Shown one piece after another: positions 35,418 to 48,074 of a DNA stretch of 64,000 bases (positions within the stretch are counted from its first letter, which is position 1; the number at the start of each line of letters is the position of its first letter). Source of the stretch: Cinclus cinclus (taxonomy: Eukaryota; Chordata; Aves; Passeriformes; Cinclidae); the NCBI RefSeq assembly GCF_963662255.1, contig NC_085046.1, positions 52,050,570 through 52,114,569 of the forward strand, given 5' to 3'. Position numbers and translations under genes: made by a program. The notes below the pieces were generated by a model. It saw only the letters and a program-made list of their open reading frames with translations. It searched no databases and was not told the DNA's origin.

Positions 35418-38400
35418 CTAGTGTGAAGGAGCAGACAAAAAGTATTAATGAAGAAGTTGAATCAACAATTCCAATTTGTTTGGGTTTTTTCCTCAGCATT
35501 GGTAGAAAAATGCTCTAATAAATACATTTTTGAATATCAGTCATTGCATACTTAGGCAATGTGTTCCAACCAACATGCCTTGTGGTTATAGAGCTCAGGA
35601 GGTAATAGTCTTAACTCTGCCACTGTTTCATGCCATGACTTTCAGTACATCATCTAAACTCTGCCCAGCTTTGTTTTCACTATGCACAAAGTGAAGCAAG
35701 CAACATTAAGTCACGTCATAAGGAAGAGGGAAGTTCGTGGGCTGTTTGTTTATGGATTTGGATGCAAACTGCAGTTAAATGTCCAAAAGTTTTGTACATA
35801 ATTCAGTCACAACTAAACTCAAAAGGCCCTCAATATCTAATCAGTCTAGTCATTCCTCCAGCAAGAAAAGATTTAAGTCACACAGGTACATAATGATGAC
35901 CCAGGTGCTACTATGTGAGCTGAACCTCATCCTTTTGGGATGAGCTGGACAAATTCACTGACCCAGACACAAGTGTTCATACCCTCTGAACTTTTAGAAT
36001 GTTTCATTCTCATCACTGGGAGCATCACAGGGGCACTGTACAGATCCTAAAAATTATACCTACACAGACTCTCAGGCAGATCTTTCTTAATCAGAGTAGA
36101 GTCCTGTCTTATGCCAACATGATAGCACAGTCTCCAAACCAAGCCTGGTGGTATTGGCTATTGACTTCCATAGATCACACCTTCCTTCCCAACTTCCCAT
36201 CTTGGCTGAGGGGAAAGGAGTCATAGGACATGCTGTACCACTTCAGGGGTCTTAACAAACTCCTTGACCCAACACTGCAATGCCTTTGAGGAATGGTCCT
36301 CAACACCAGCCACAGTCACGATGCTCCCTTCCTGCTCTTTTGTCAACTGCCTGAACCATACCATTGCCTTTCTGCAGTTCATTCATGCATCATACTCACT
36401 ACTGACTGTGTTTAGAGGATGCACATTATTTTTCTTACTTGGTTATTGATGGCACCTCCACAGTCCTTTATGGCCCACTTTAGTCTGCCACTCACAAATT
36501 ATGAAGGCATCAGTAGCCTGGAAGAATAAATTCTTTCTCCAAGTACAGTCCATTAAATCTTCAGTGTCATTAGATCTGGAAAGAAAGTCCTTGCCAATCT
36601 GCCCTGAACACATTCTGCAGAGGACTCAGCTTAACGTTTCTGCACCTGTCACCTTTTATGATCTAGGATTCAGTTTCTATATTTACGCCATTGTAGCAAT
36701 TATTCTTTGCTCACCTGTACTTCCACATCCCCACCACTCCCCCTACAAATGAAGTACAGACAAATGAACTGATTGAACAGAATGAAACAACTGGAGGGGG
36801 AAAAAAATACCCAAATCACAGTGTGCAAACACCAAAAAAATTCTCAGAGGACCAATAAATGCAAAGGCATCATGCATTTTAGGAAGGCCCGGGGCTACAT
36901 GTCGCTGCAAGCCAGAAGGGTGTTTGGGGGCCATACTGCTCAGTGTTTTCCCTGTTTCCATCTCCTTCCCTGAGGTAAAGCCTGTTGATCTGGGTCAGAG
37001 GCAAGCTGTTGAGCAAGCTGGGCTTTGCTCTGACTTGACAGAGCCAGTTTTATATTCCTATGATAGTAAACAGTCACAGAGGGCTCAGGGCACTGTTATT
37101 CAAAGCTGCTCTATCTCATGTAGGTAGGCACGAAGAAACCACTGGGCAGGCATAGGCAAAGATCTCCATCTTGTAATAGCAAGGAGCTCGATATGATCCA
37201 AAAAAGGCCCTGTTGGTGCAGGATCACCTCCCTGGGGTGATTTAGAGCAGATGCACACCAGTGATCAGGCTCAAGTGTATGCCTTCTGCTCTAGCTTGGG
37301 AAGCCACTGAACCAGAAGCACAAACATGCAGAACAGGCAGAATTTAATCAAAGTGATTGGAATGACTGATTTAGATCAGTGAGCAGGAAAATGTTGGACT
37401 TACTAATAGATTTATCTTCTCCTGAAATTGGATTTTTAGTCATTTTCCTAAAGAAAGGTTGATTCCACTTGATTGTTAAAGCAAAATGTATTCATTTTTA
37501 ATTAACAAGTACTTCTAGTCTGAAATAACCCTCTTGTTTTGCTACAAAGATAAATATGTTGCAAGTCCACACATTACTTAAGCAACTTTGTAGCTTAAGA
37601 AACAGATTCATATTTTATGTCAGAAAATTGTGAAGGGCTGTAACTTTTTTCACTGACAATTTACCCATATTCATTAAAGATTTGTATCAAATTATTATCT
37701 AGCTACAGAAACATTTATCTGTTTAGAAGTGTTAGCAGAGTTACTTACAAGCAACAAATCCAACATTTTTGATATCTGAATTAAAGCCAGGTCACATGTT
37801 GGGCAGTTAAAGAAAACGAAAATTTAATCAAGCACTAACAAACCACCTTTATATTGACTATTTGCAAAGCAAACAGTCTGTAGTGAAGAAAACACCCAGC
37901 CTTTCTATGGTCATTGTGTCTTTCCAAATTGTAAAGGGATAACATTTCCCCAGCTACACTGAGAAAGTATTTTTACTTTTTTCATTTCCTTTTTCCTCAA
38001 ATAATGAGCAGCCCTTGCTAGATGGCAATAGCTCAATAAACCAATATGAAGCAAACACTATCTGTACCTCCAAAAGAATTAAGCTTGAAAGAATTCTGGG
38101 TCCACTCAGCTTAAAATTTTATGCAGCAACTTCTGCAGAAAGCATGTATTATGTCATTTTCAATAAATGTTCAATTTGAAGATATTTTATTAGATTCTGT
38201 AAGCTTAGCTCTCCATAAAAACATAACTTCAAATGTTTCTTGTCAGAATATGTTTAGAAAATGACTTTGATTTCTTTTAAACATTTTCCTTTTAAATCTT
38301 TGAAAATCCCAATATTTTTAATTTATCATTAAATCAATGAGAGGCTCCCTTGGCTTGGATGGGAATGAGACAATTGGACCCTATCCCTAGTTAACATCAA

Positions 38401-41400
38401 AAGAGATGCTGCCCAAATCATTATCTCTCCAGCTTGCACTAGAAATTGATTTCTGACATTTACTGAATCCAAGCTCTGTAATCCCGGGACAGGAACTGCA
38501 GTCCCAAACCAGACGTGCTGTCAGTAGAGGTTTGGCTTTTCCTGTATTGCTCAATGCTGTATCACAGAGAGGCTGTCAGCTCAGCTGTCTTGGACACACA
38601 ACAGAGGCAGACGTCATCTCTCAAATAGCTGGGTGCAGGAATTAACACACACCTCCAAAATCCACCCAGAGCCAGAAGAGCAGCCAGGGTGGGCTGTGCA
38701 GTGGAGACAGACTACACCCTTTGCACAAATCCCTGCTTAACAAGCAGAACACAGGCTCCTGCATTCTGCACCTGCTGTATTTTCCAAGGCAGAAAATAGG
38801 ATGAATTAACCTGATTTCTCAAGGTTACTGTATTCATGCCTTTCAAAAAAAGGACAGGATAGCTCTCATGAAAAGTACAGACCTTTCCCATTCTTCTGCA
38901 AAATAAAGGTTGGGCAAATTAGATCCATAACACCTCCACCATTACTGCTGGGCCATAACTTCATTTGACAGAGACTGGGCCAAATTCCCCACTGCAGTAA
39001 CTCCACTGACGTCAGTGGTGGAAGGTCAGCAGGAAATATGGCCCCAACACTGAACACAATACAGGAACACTATGTAATTTTCCACCCACCCTGAATTATC
39101 CCAGAGGAATAAAACTGACTGTCCCCAAAGTTATTAAAACACTTATGGTGAGAAAACACTGATCCATACAAATAGTAGTGGCCAAGAGGAGCAAATACTG
39201 GTTAGTGCTGAGGAGCAGGAAAAAAAAGTAATCTAGAGACAACTCTGTACCCAGCAAATATCATACATAACAGCTAAGGATACCCAGGAGACAGAACAGC
39301 CAGGGAAACATTTAAACCACCCGCTAGTTCCATCTGCTGGAATTAGTTCAAAATCTCACCCTATCTAGATCTTTACAGCTACTTATGTTACTAGCAAATT
39401 GCTAAGAGGGTAAACAGAGCTTGTATACAGAGTTCTGTCCTCTCACAACTGCATTTCAACAGGAATTGGGAATGGTGTTTTATTTAAAGAGAGAGGAAGA
39501 TTGCTAATACAAGATGATAATCCCATGATAAACTGCAATGGGGTTTGTAGGAGTTGTTGGTGAAATGCTTAACCAGACCTGTGGTGAAATTAAGAGTTTA
39601 ATGGAGCACTGATTACTCACTCATTCTTCACTCCCCAAATAGCCAGTCCTTCAGGTTACTACCTTAACTAAACATTTATCTGAAATGCTGGGTTAGGTTT
39701 GGTCTTTTTAAATGCTCTATCAACAAATCTGCAACCATAAAAAAAAAAAAAAGGAAAAGAGAAACAAGGAGTTCTATCACCACTGGATCATTCCTCTCTA
39801 TCTTTTCATGTCAGATATTTCTCAAATTGTATCTTGTTGCTTTAAACTGATGCTGCAAGTAACTTCAACTTATTTGAAAGGACATGAATGCTGCCCAGAT
39901 GGTCCACAATGACCAAACCTGAGAGTTTCCACCACTCTCTGGACCCAGCTGAGCAGTCAAGTGACAGTGTGAAATACTGGTGACCTACTCTGTAGTTATA
40001 ATACACCACTTTTTAGCGAGGCTATTAAAAATATCCTAGTTGATAGGAAGGATATTGTCATCACCTAATAATAAAAGGGAGATAAAACTCAATATTGTAA
40101 AATGCATCTTCAAAAGACATGTAACTTTCATGCCAGCCTCCACCCATTCTGTTTCCACAAAAGGAGAAGAGGATGCACAACTCCTGCAGGCAGAAGTCCC
40201 GCATGTGATGAGGAGCCTGGCTCACATGTTGCCATAGGCATTACTCACTTCTTGTTTGATGTCTGGAAGTGAACAGTCATTCTGGAATAATTCTTATCCT
40301 TCTGCTTCTCTCTGGTGGCAGAGGTAACAGTGAGGTCTCCAAAGAGGTCAATCAGCCACGTCAGACGGGCAATTCCACTGAAAGCTGGGAATCCTGATTT
40401 GTTTTCATCGAGGACACTACCTGGTGGATTAGAAACTCTTGAGGAATAGGAAACACAATAATGCCTTCTGTATAGCAAAGGATGAAGAAACTGCAGTGTT
40501 GCAGGCTTAAAGATCGGGGTGTAGAAAGGTCAGTGGATGGACTGAGTACAAAAGTCAAAAAACACATTTAATGTCAAAACAGATCAGTTGATGAACTGTG
40601 GCAGAGAGGGCTGCACAAAGCACATATACAACAAACCCTTCTGGACATGTTGAGGACAGGAGGGTGTATGTGAATTCAACAAGGGAACTATCCAGAACCA
40701 GAATCTGTGTCTACTCAGATTATAGACAGAGCTGTGTGAAAAGACTGAATGAAGCCTGGAAGCACTGGCATCCCTGGGGAGCAAATCCAGATGGACTTCG
40801 ATTTCTTCAGAGCTACTGACCTGTGAAATGCAATGTTCCCTTCACCAGGTCTTTCCCAGCCACCTCTTTTTTCAGCTGCTTGTACTCTTCAGTAAGAAGT
40901 TCAATGTGCTCAACATGGAGTACTTTACCTGCCATTAAGAAAACAAAACAAAACAAAAGCACGCACACACACACACACACACACAAAGGCAAAAAGCAGG
41001 ATAGATTAAATGGAAGTTTTCTGTGTGAATCAAAGTCCTGTCTAAACAGTAAAGGCTTCACTAGCCAGTGGGAACTCAGGCAGAAATATTCTAATGCATG
41101 CCTCACAAAGTGATGTTAGGAAGAAAATCAGACATGGAAACATGGGTCCTGATCTGAAGCATCAATCTGGGCTAAGGATTTTCAGAAGACAACAAATACA
41201 GAGACTACAGGAACAGTAGTCACTATGTTTAACAGAAACTCTGTAATGAAAGTCAGTACCCAGCTAAGGCTGAAGCATCAGTCTTCAGAGTAACGGATGG
41301 ATTAATTCTTGGCCTCTTTCCCCTCACATTTCCTACATTTCCTTGTTCTGCATTTTTCCTCCCAGGGTAGTAGGAAAGAAAAAGGAAGGGGAAAAAATAG

Positions 41401-44400
41401 CATAATGCCCAGACCCAGATTGAAACAATATGTTAAGGAGTATCTCCTCCAATGCAATTAAATTACTGCTTTGAAATAGAGTGAAATATCGAATACAAGT
41501 TGAATGTGTCCTTCATTCAGTATGTGTTTTTCTGGAAGATTTCCAGGAGAGTCATTGTAAGCTGCTGATACTAACTGCTGCTGCTTCAAGAAAAGAGCCA
41601 TAAATTCTGCTCAATGGGAAACCATTTGGTGAGCAACAAGGCAGTAATTTGTGTTGGTACAGGGAAACAGCAAAGCAGAAATCCTACACCTCCAGCATCT
41701 CAGGACAAAAGTCACAAAGGAGATCTTTAAGAAGCAGTGGTATAAAAAGTGCAGCTTGTCCAAATGATTTGCACTCCACTTCTGCCCAGCACTGCTCTTT
41801 TCCTTGCAGACCCATTCATCCTCACTGGCCCCAGCTGAACTGCCTGTTTCTGACTCTTTGCACCACTGGGATGGGACAACACACTTTCTGGAAATAAAGA
41901 GATTTTGCTTAGAGACAAGCTGTCTTTCAGACAGGGATGCCTTGCTGGCCTACAGTAGCATGAGCAGCTCTGTGTGGCCAGCAGATCACAAATGGAAGAA
42001 GCTAGGAGAGCTGCATACAGTTTCATTTCCAGGGAGAGAGAAGACATGGAATTGCACAAGTCCAATAGCTGCACTCATCAAGTGCTTTACTATCACAGTG
42101 ACACAAGTTTTCCCCTTTAACTGCATTCTAAGTGTCACAAATAGAGGCTAGAGTTTTTGTGAGGGCAAACATACCTTACTCTTAGCATTGACATTTGTGT
42201 GCTTGTTCCCCTATTGGCACAAGTCTTGCATCCTAGACTGGCACATCTCTAAGACAGTCATACTCCCTTGCATGTGATGACTAAAAGCAGGCTGGAGATT
42301 TGCCTTTGAGATTGGTACTTTTGGTGCTACCCAACAGATAAGACTGCTTACACTCTTGAAAACAAATGTGTTACCTTTCTGCTCTGCCATCTCCCAGAGC
42401 TCATGGGCTGCCTTAGCAGACAAAGTCATGGGGTACTCAACAAGGACATGTTTCCCAGCTTCTAAGAACATTCTGAAAGGGATAAAGCCATTAAAGAGGG
42501 TATTACCCTAATCCTCTCTCACCACAGTGCAACCTGCTTCTCATTCCCACACCCAGCTTCACATGGAGAGATGCACAACATGAAGTAAGAGAAATAAATG
42601 ACAACTTTCCTAGCAAGGATGGTGTGGTGGCTACACAACACATTTAAACAGCAGGAGAACAGGGTTTTAATTCTTCTTTTGCCACAGAATTCCCTCACTC
42701 ACCTACATCAAATTGCTAAAATGCTACAGCATTGAGCACTGCAATTTCTCATTTACAGACATGTAAGTAATTGGAGTGGGGCACCGGACTACCCTTCCAC
42801 AATATAATCTGTGAGGAAAGGCTTTAAATCCTGTTTTAAGATACCTGTCCATCAAACACAGGCCTAGAGGTGCGGAAATAGAATTACTTGGGAAATTAAT
42901 GCTTCTTAAATCCTACTCTCTTCCAGGGCTTACTGGTGCTCTAGGGAACTCACTGTCATTCACTTCAGGCCCCTAGTCTGGCAGTCTTTCCTCAGTGTTC
43001 ATATCTTCTCCTGCAACAGTTTTACACAGCTCGTCTATGCTTCTAAAATACAGGAGGGAAAGGTGGAAAAGAAGGGTGGGGGGAACCCCCAAAATACCTG
43101 ATGGTTTCTTCATGGCTTCTGTTTTCTGTGCTGATGAAGGCTGCCTGGATGTCTTTGCTGCTCAGAGCATCTTCCAGGCTAATCTGCTTAGCCTCATTAA
43201 TATTGCCAAAACTCCTCCTGCATATTTAGCATAAATACAACCAGAGTATAATTGTCACAGTCCATTCTTCCCAACCATATATTGTGCAGCAGTACTTAAA
43301 AATTGTTCCCATGGACCACTGCCTCACTGAGTTCAACCAGGGTATAACAACCAGTTTCTTATCCAGGAAGAGGACGAGCACTTACAGAAGTGGAATGGAG
43401 AAGGTTGTTGTATCAGTCCAGAAACTGGCCTGCTATTGAACTGTCAAGTCCTTTTTTGGTTTTGGTGTTTTGGTTTTTAATAAGCATTATTTCCAAAGAG
43501 ATGTTGTAAAAGAGTGACTTGAAAGAGGACAGTGCTCCTATGGGAGAACTTCTCCCCATCATCCTGGACAACGTGGACAAAAGCACTTGAGATAGCAGGG
43601 ACACACACAGCTACAAGTACAGACAAGCAGGAGAGGGACAAAGCAGATGCTTGGCTATGATGGCTCACCTTGCAACACACACAGCATGTCAGTGCTAAGG
43701 GAAAAGCTCTCTTGGGCAGCAAGCTGAGCACAGCTCCAACTGAAAATGAAAAACACACAATGCCTCCAAAAGCCCTTTGCATTACTACTGACTGCAGCAG
43801 GCAGTGACAGTGTTAGGATAGGTGACAGAGAGTAGGAAGGCAGGCCACAAGCAGGACTTGAAAACAAGGACAGGTGATGTTTGCATGTGATGGGAATCCA
43901 AGGAATATTACTGTGAATCATGCATTTCAACACCATTGCCTCTCAAAAAAATCAGTGGTGGAAACCCTATCTACAGTGCTCTTCAAAGGCTACCTGTAGC
44001 ACTGACAGAGGCATCAGAGAACCAAAAGAGTATTTGGCAGGAAGATAAAGTGGGTGACTTAATCGGTCCTTTCCATCTCAAACAACCCTGCATGATTTAA
44101 ATATAGCTGGAAAAATACACTCACAATCTGAGATCCATAAAGGTACTCCCTAACTATTTCAAACTTTTATGCTCCACTGTAATGGGCCAGACAGTCCATC
44201 AGGAATGCTCAGAGGAAGGTACACACCAAATTTCCACAGTTCCAAACTAGTGAGAAAAACTGTTCTTTAAGAAGCATAGGAAGGATAAGAAGCAACCTGA
44301 TTGCATGTAGCAAATCATGGGATATTCTTTGGAAATCTACGGGTTCCATACCTGGTTTAAAAAACAGAATTTTATTATGAAGTTGGAGTATTGGGGGCAT

Positions 44401-44911
44401 TAAAACACGATTTTGCAAATTTAGAACCCTGTAAAACTCACTTTTTTAACATTTCTAGAAGTGCAGACACTAGAACACGCAGACACTAGATCATTAGAGT
44501 ACTTATTGTTTGCACTACCTTAAATATACAGGAAATTCCAGTCAGACAACTTCTTTTTATCCCACAGATTCTACAGCAAGAACATCTCTCAGTTTTTATT
44601 TTAATAATTTCTGAAAGATCTCACTAAGGTAATCTATTTGTTCCCTCTTGCAAAACTTTCTGTACTCACTTCTGAGTTGCCACTCAGAATGACAGGCATC
44701 TTTGCATGAACTTTCCCTTTTTGGCTTGAAAAGGAATAAAAAAACCCCCACTGTATTATGGGTATTAGACATGATAAGATGAAATTTCTAACCTGGATAC
44801 AAATCCAAAGAGTTTCAGGTGCTCAGAAGGGCTGGAAGGCATCGGATTCATCAAGTCTCGGATTCGTGCTAAGCCAGCAATTCCAGCTCCAACTACCACT
44901 GCCCCAAACAT
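35144..44911 (-). CDS. BLVRA: Biliverdin reductase A (six coding exons, complete)
   Basis: Reduces biliverdin IX-alpha to bilirubin with NAD(P)H in the cytosol, the step after haem oxygenase. Coding exons on the minus strand: 44911-44793, 43217-43098, 42472-42375, 40928-40821, 40420-40249 and 35417-35144, together 891 bases, 296 residues plus TGA. Human BLVRA is also 296 residues. All introns are GT-AG and all split codons join correctly. The N-terminal Rossmann nucleotide-binding motif is GAGIAG (residues 8-13). The conserved [13 protein letters not shown] lies at residues 86-98 and [14 protein letters not shown] at 158-171. The C-terminal [20 protein letters not shown] is family-typical. 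There is no signal peptide. Several short signalling motifs described for the human enzyme are changed (see findings). Introns are 1.5-4.8 kb and hold no other gene that I can see. Confidence 0.96.
40249..40420 (-). CDS. BLVRA: BLVRA coding exon 5
   Basis: Acceptor AATCCACCAG, donor GTGAGT. Encodes [20 protein letters not shown] and the beta-strands [11 protein letters not shown] of the C-terminal sheet domain. Confidence 0.94.
40821..40928 (-). CDS. BLVRA: BLVRA coding exon 4
   Basis: Acceptor TTAATGGCAG, donor GTCAGT. Encodes [20 protein letters not shown] then the VAGKDLVKG segment. Leu spacing fits the leucine-zipper-like region described for the human enzyme. Confidence 0.93.
40964..40985. 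repeat. BLVRA: (CA)n microsatellite in BLVRA intron 4 boundary region
   Basis: About eleven CA units, 36 bases upstream (minus strand sense) of exon 4's acceptor. Confidence 0.85.
42375..42472 (-). CDS. BLVRA: BLVRA coding exon 3
   Basis: Acceptor CCTTTCAG, donor GTAACA. Encodes [20 protein letters not shown] and EQK, the most conserved segment; the Tyr of VEYP is residue 93. Confidence 0.95.
43098..43217 (-). CDS. BLVRA: BLVRA coding exon 2
   Basis: Acceptor AATATGCAG, donor GTATTT. Encodes residues 40-79 plus two bases, with [20 protein letters not shown] and the conserved SHEETI. Confidence 0.93.
44793..44911 (-). CDS. BLVRA: BLVRA coding exon 1
   Basis: The ATG at 44911 begins [20 protein letters not shown], the dinucleotide-binding strand-turn-helix. 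The exon itself starts at 44920 after acceptor TTTTATTTGACAG. The donor GTTAGA follows ...GTATCCAG. It ends two bases into the codon for residue 40. The start is nine bases into the exon, so any earlier exon is untranslated. Confidence 0.93.
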
Positions 44912-44920
44912 TTTGCTAAT

Positions 44921-47586
44921 CTGTCAAATAAAAGAAAAAAAAGAAAAAGGTAACTTTTTTTTTCTTGTAACAGGGACAAGTGCAACTGGGAGGGAAGGTG
45001 GGAGAATGGTTACTCTTGAACCCTGTTTTAATAGCACCAAACCTTATTCAAGTGTCAGAAACCAGCTAACAGAGATATGATGCTATAGGCTACTAAGCTC
45101 ACTCATATCCCATTGAAATGGGATCAAGCAGTTCAGCCTCTCACAGGACTGGTCTTGAGATTTGTATTTAACAGCTATTAAATCACAGCTCCAGCAAAGT
45201 TCTTCCTTTCTATGAATAGAAAGCAGACTTCAAAAGTGAGACATCATTCTATTTATATGGCTACTTCCAAGCTGGAAAGGAGCCAAAAGGTTCTGCAAAC
45301 CCAGCAGAGCTTTATATAAACCCTGCTGACTTCCTGAGCGTCTGCAGCATGGTGCCACACAGCCAGTCCCAGTACTCAGCAGCATAGCTGGAATATTTTG
45401 GGATAGGAAGCAAAGAGTATCTCTTCGTTCCCCATGTAACCACCAGCACATCCTACAATGTCAAGCTGTAACCAACCATCTAATTTGATCAAGATGCTTG
45501 CTTGGCATTTCCATGCACAAAGAAAGTTCTGTCATCTCTTTAATGACAAGCAGGCATGTCTTTAAGATTTACATCTCCCAAATGCAATTGCTGACACAAC
45601 TGCATAACATGGAGGGTGAGACAGGTATTGATTCCACTCACTGGCTGGGCTGCTGGGCCTCTGGCAATAAATCCTTCTGTAGGTTTTATGATTTGCTGTT
45701 GATCTGCAACAGCACTTGGCAACTGATGAAACTTTTCAAACCTGCTCTGTTCCAGCACCCTGAGGACTAGCAATGCTTTGTAAATTAATTGAAGATTTAC
45801 AGGAAAGTGGCCTAAAATGACTAAGGTCAGATCACACCCTCTTCGTATTTTGTTCCTTCCACCACATGAAAGCATCCCTTCAATCTCTATTTCTTCTGTT
45901 TCAGTCTTCTTCCTTCCACTGCCAATCCCTGCAGTTGAGTGAACTCTTTAGATTGTTTACACTGCTTGACTGCAGCCCTTCACATCTTTCTGAGATTGAG
46001 ATGGGTAAATGGACAACCTCACTTAACTCCACCTTCTGCCTCTTGTCTGACAAGATCACAGTGCAGCAGCAAAGACGAGTGACTGTTCTGGCAGTGCTAG
46101 AGGTTGACAGCTGCTGGCACAAAGGAAAAAAGATCCCCTCTCCAGTCACATGCCATGTCTGTATTTTGTTTTCCTTTAGGCTCCTGCTTATGGCACTGAA
46201 TGCCACTCACTTTATATATGATAAAAAGATACAAAGGTAAAACATGGAGAAAGCATGTTCAGTGTAAGAAAATAAATTAGTGATATGTCAAAGAGTTCTC
46301 TAGGGGAATTACAGTGACATTTTATTACCAAGAATTTGAGGTATGGCATGGTGATGCTATTCTCCAGGGAAGTGTGTAGGGCTAAGAGAGGAGGGGGGAA
46401 AGGAGGGCAACATAACCACAAAACTCATTTTCAATACCACCCACAGGCAGAGTCCTGGTCTGAGCTCTCCATAACATTTGATTTTCTCTATGGCCAAAGA
46501 GAAAAAGACAGACTTGCAGAATGACCTCTGCTGGAAGGAGCCCCAGAAGTTCACCCAATCCAAACCCCCTTCAGTTGCACCAGGGCCATGCTGAGTTCTG
46601 ACTGCCCCCATGGCTGGCAATCCTTCAATGTCCCATGCCCCTGCTACAGTGTTTGACCACTGTCATAGCAAGAATCTTTTTAGTATTTTAAGGTTCCAAA
46701 TAACATTGATCAATGAGACTTTCAAAAGGGTTTACAGTTGTTCATGTACTCTGAGTTAGATGGACAGGAGAAGTACCAAGAAGATATTCTCAAGAGGTCA
46801 AAACAACAAAAAAGATTTTACTAGCAAATTTAGAAAACCAGAGAAACCTGGCAAGCTTAGCGCAACATTCAATCAACAGAAAACCCTTTCCAAAGCATTA
46901 AGTTGGCTCATTCAACTTTGCAAATTCTAAGACAGTTCAATTTTAAGTTACTCAAAAATTCAAAAAGAGGGAAATAGAAGAAGAGAGAGCAAGAAAGAAA
47001 GAGAAACAGAAAATATATAGAAAAAAAAACAAATATAGCTACCAGCTCCTGGGTTCCAGCAGTGTACAGACAGACATTCCAAGAGGAGGTACAGTCAAGA
47101 CATCTGCCTGCCTTGTGTTCAGTCTTAAATACCCCCTGGTATTCCTGGGCCATTCCCACCAGGTAGGACTTCTGGTCATTTGGCCACTCAGAAGCTGAGC
47201 TAGGGGCTCCAGAGGCAGGCATGGAGCATTGCCTCTGGTGTGCCAAGGATTGGCAGACACTGCCAGGCTGGAATACAGGCTCTAGGGTGGGGGTGTAGAG
47301 GGCAGGGCACTGCTTTGCCAGAGCAAGGCCTGACCTGCCCCTTCCTCCACACGCATGCAGTCCACAACATCTCAAGACATCAATCTTTCCAGTCTCTCAC
47401 AAGTCCAGCTTGAAAAGAGCTGATCATGAGCTTACTTTAAGTTCAGAATTTTTCAAGGTTAGTGGAGTGTTAAGCGGTTAATATTTTCCCATTGTCTTCA
47501 GTGAGATTTGGAGTCATACAGCAAAAAATTCCTACAATCATGTTATTTCCAAGAACCATTTATAACTTTTTTTTTCTTTTCTTTTT
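44921..47586. other. DNA upstream of BLVRA coding exon 1, probably its first intron
   Basis: No gene seen. The stretch 46780-47400 is locally GC-richer with a 155-codon minus frame and an AGTCTTAAATACCCCC element, which might be an old LTR, but I could not match it to any LTR here. Confidence 0.4.
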
Positions 47587-47612
47587 TTGTTTTTTTTTTT
47601 TTTTTTTTTTTT
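47587..47612. repeat. Poly(T) run
   Basis: A T-rich stretch with one nearly pure run of about 24 T. On the minus strand it is a poly(A) just inside the candidate first BLVRA intron. Confidence 0.9.
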
Positions 47613-47629
47613 GCTGGTGAGCTGCTTAC

Positions 47630-47830
47630 CTCTGCTTCAACGAAGTGAAAAAAGTGGGGGAGCTGACTTCCATCTTCAGGGAACAAAGAATGTTTCTGCA
47701 GATGCTCAGGTAGCTGAACATCAATATTTTTGCCTCTCCTTTAAAAAAAAATTTCCTAGTTTCTTCTGATCTCCTCAAAACTAACTTTTGAGAGAAGCAA
47801 GATGATTTTAACCTAAGAACAGAATGTGCA
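47630..47830 (-). other. BLVRA: Candidate untranslated first exon of BLVRA
   Basis: A strong donor, GCAGAG then GTAAGC, lies at 47629 on the minus strand, and an X-box lies just upstream at 47835-47848. An untranslated leader spliced to the acceptor at 44920 would fit the gene. The 5' edge is a guess and no transcript evidence is available. Confidence 0.3.
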
Positions 47831-47834
47831 ACCG

Positions 47835-47848
47835 GTTGCCATAGCAAC
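47835..47848. promoter_or_regulatory. X-box (RFX-binding motif)
   Basis: GTTGCCATAGCAAC is a perfect imperfect-palindrome match to the RFX consensus (GTTGCC, two-base spacer, RGCAAC). It sits between outward-facing candidate donors on both strands (47629 minus, 48075 plus), a promoter-like arrangement. Confidence 0.6.
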
Positions 47849-47908
47849 CAGCCATTTGGTCCAGGTCAAGGGTTTGGTGGCTAATATACCAAACGAGACA
47901 GCTACTAA

Positions 47909-48074
47909 ATGTATGTTCCGGAACTTTTGCTTACGCATGTAGCTAAGAGAAAAACTGCTATGTTTGCATCCCTGCTGTGGCTTTTTATTACCCTCATTTT
48001 GCTCACACACCAAAATCTGCAGCTGCTCAGGCAGAAAAGTAAATTAGGTGGTTTTCAGGACTGTTACAAACCAG
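47909..48074 (+). other. Candidate first coding exon of a divergent gene (weak)
   Basis: An ATG frame from 47909 (or 47960) encodes a hydrophobic helix (FASLLWLFITLILL) followed by a polar segment and reaches a consensus donor CCAG/GTAAGA at 48075. In mammals the gene COA1 lies head-to-head with BLVRA and encodes a single-pass membrane protein, but this sequence does not resemble COA1 as I know it. It may be chance. Confidence 0.18.

Noticed and set aside
46908..47375. 155-codon minus frame
   Set aside because: Arg/Cys-rich start, hydrophobic C-terminal run, no recognisable domain; more likely chance in an old repeat.
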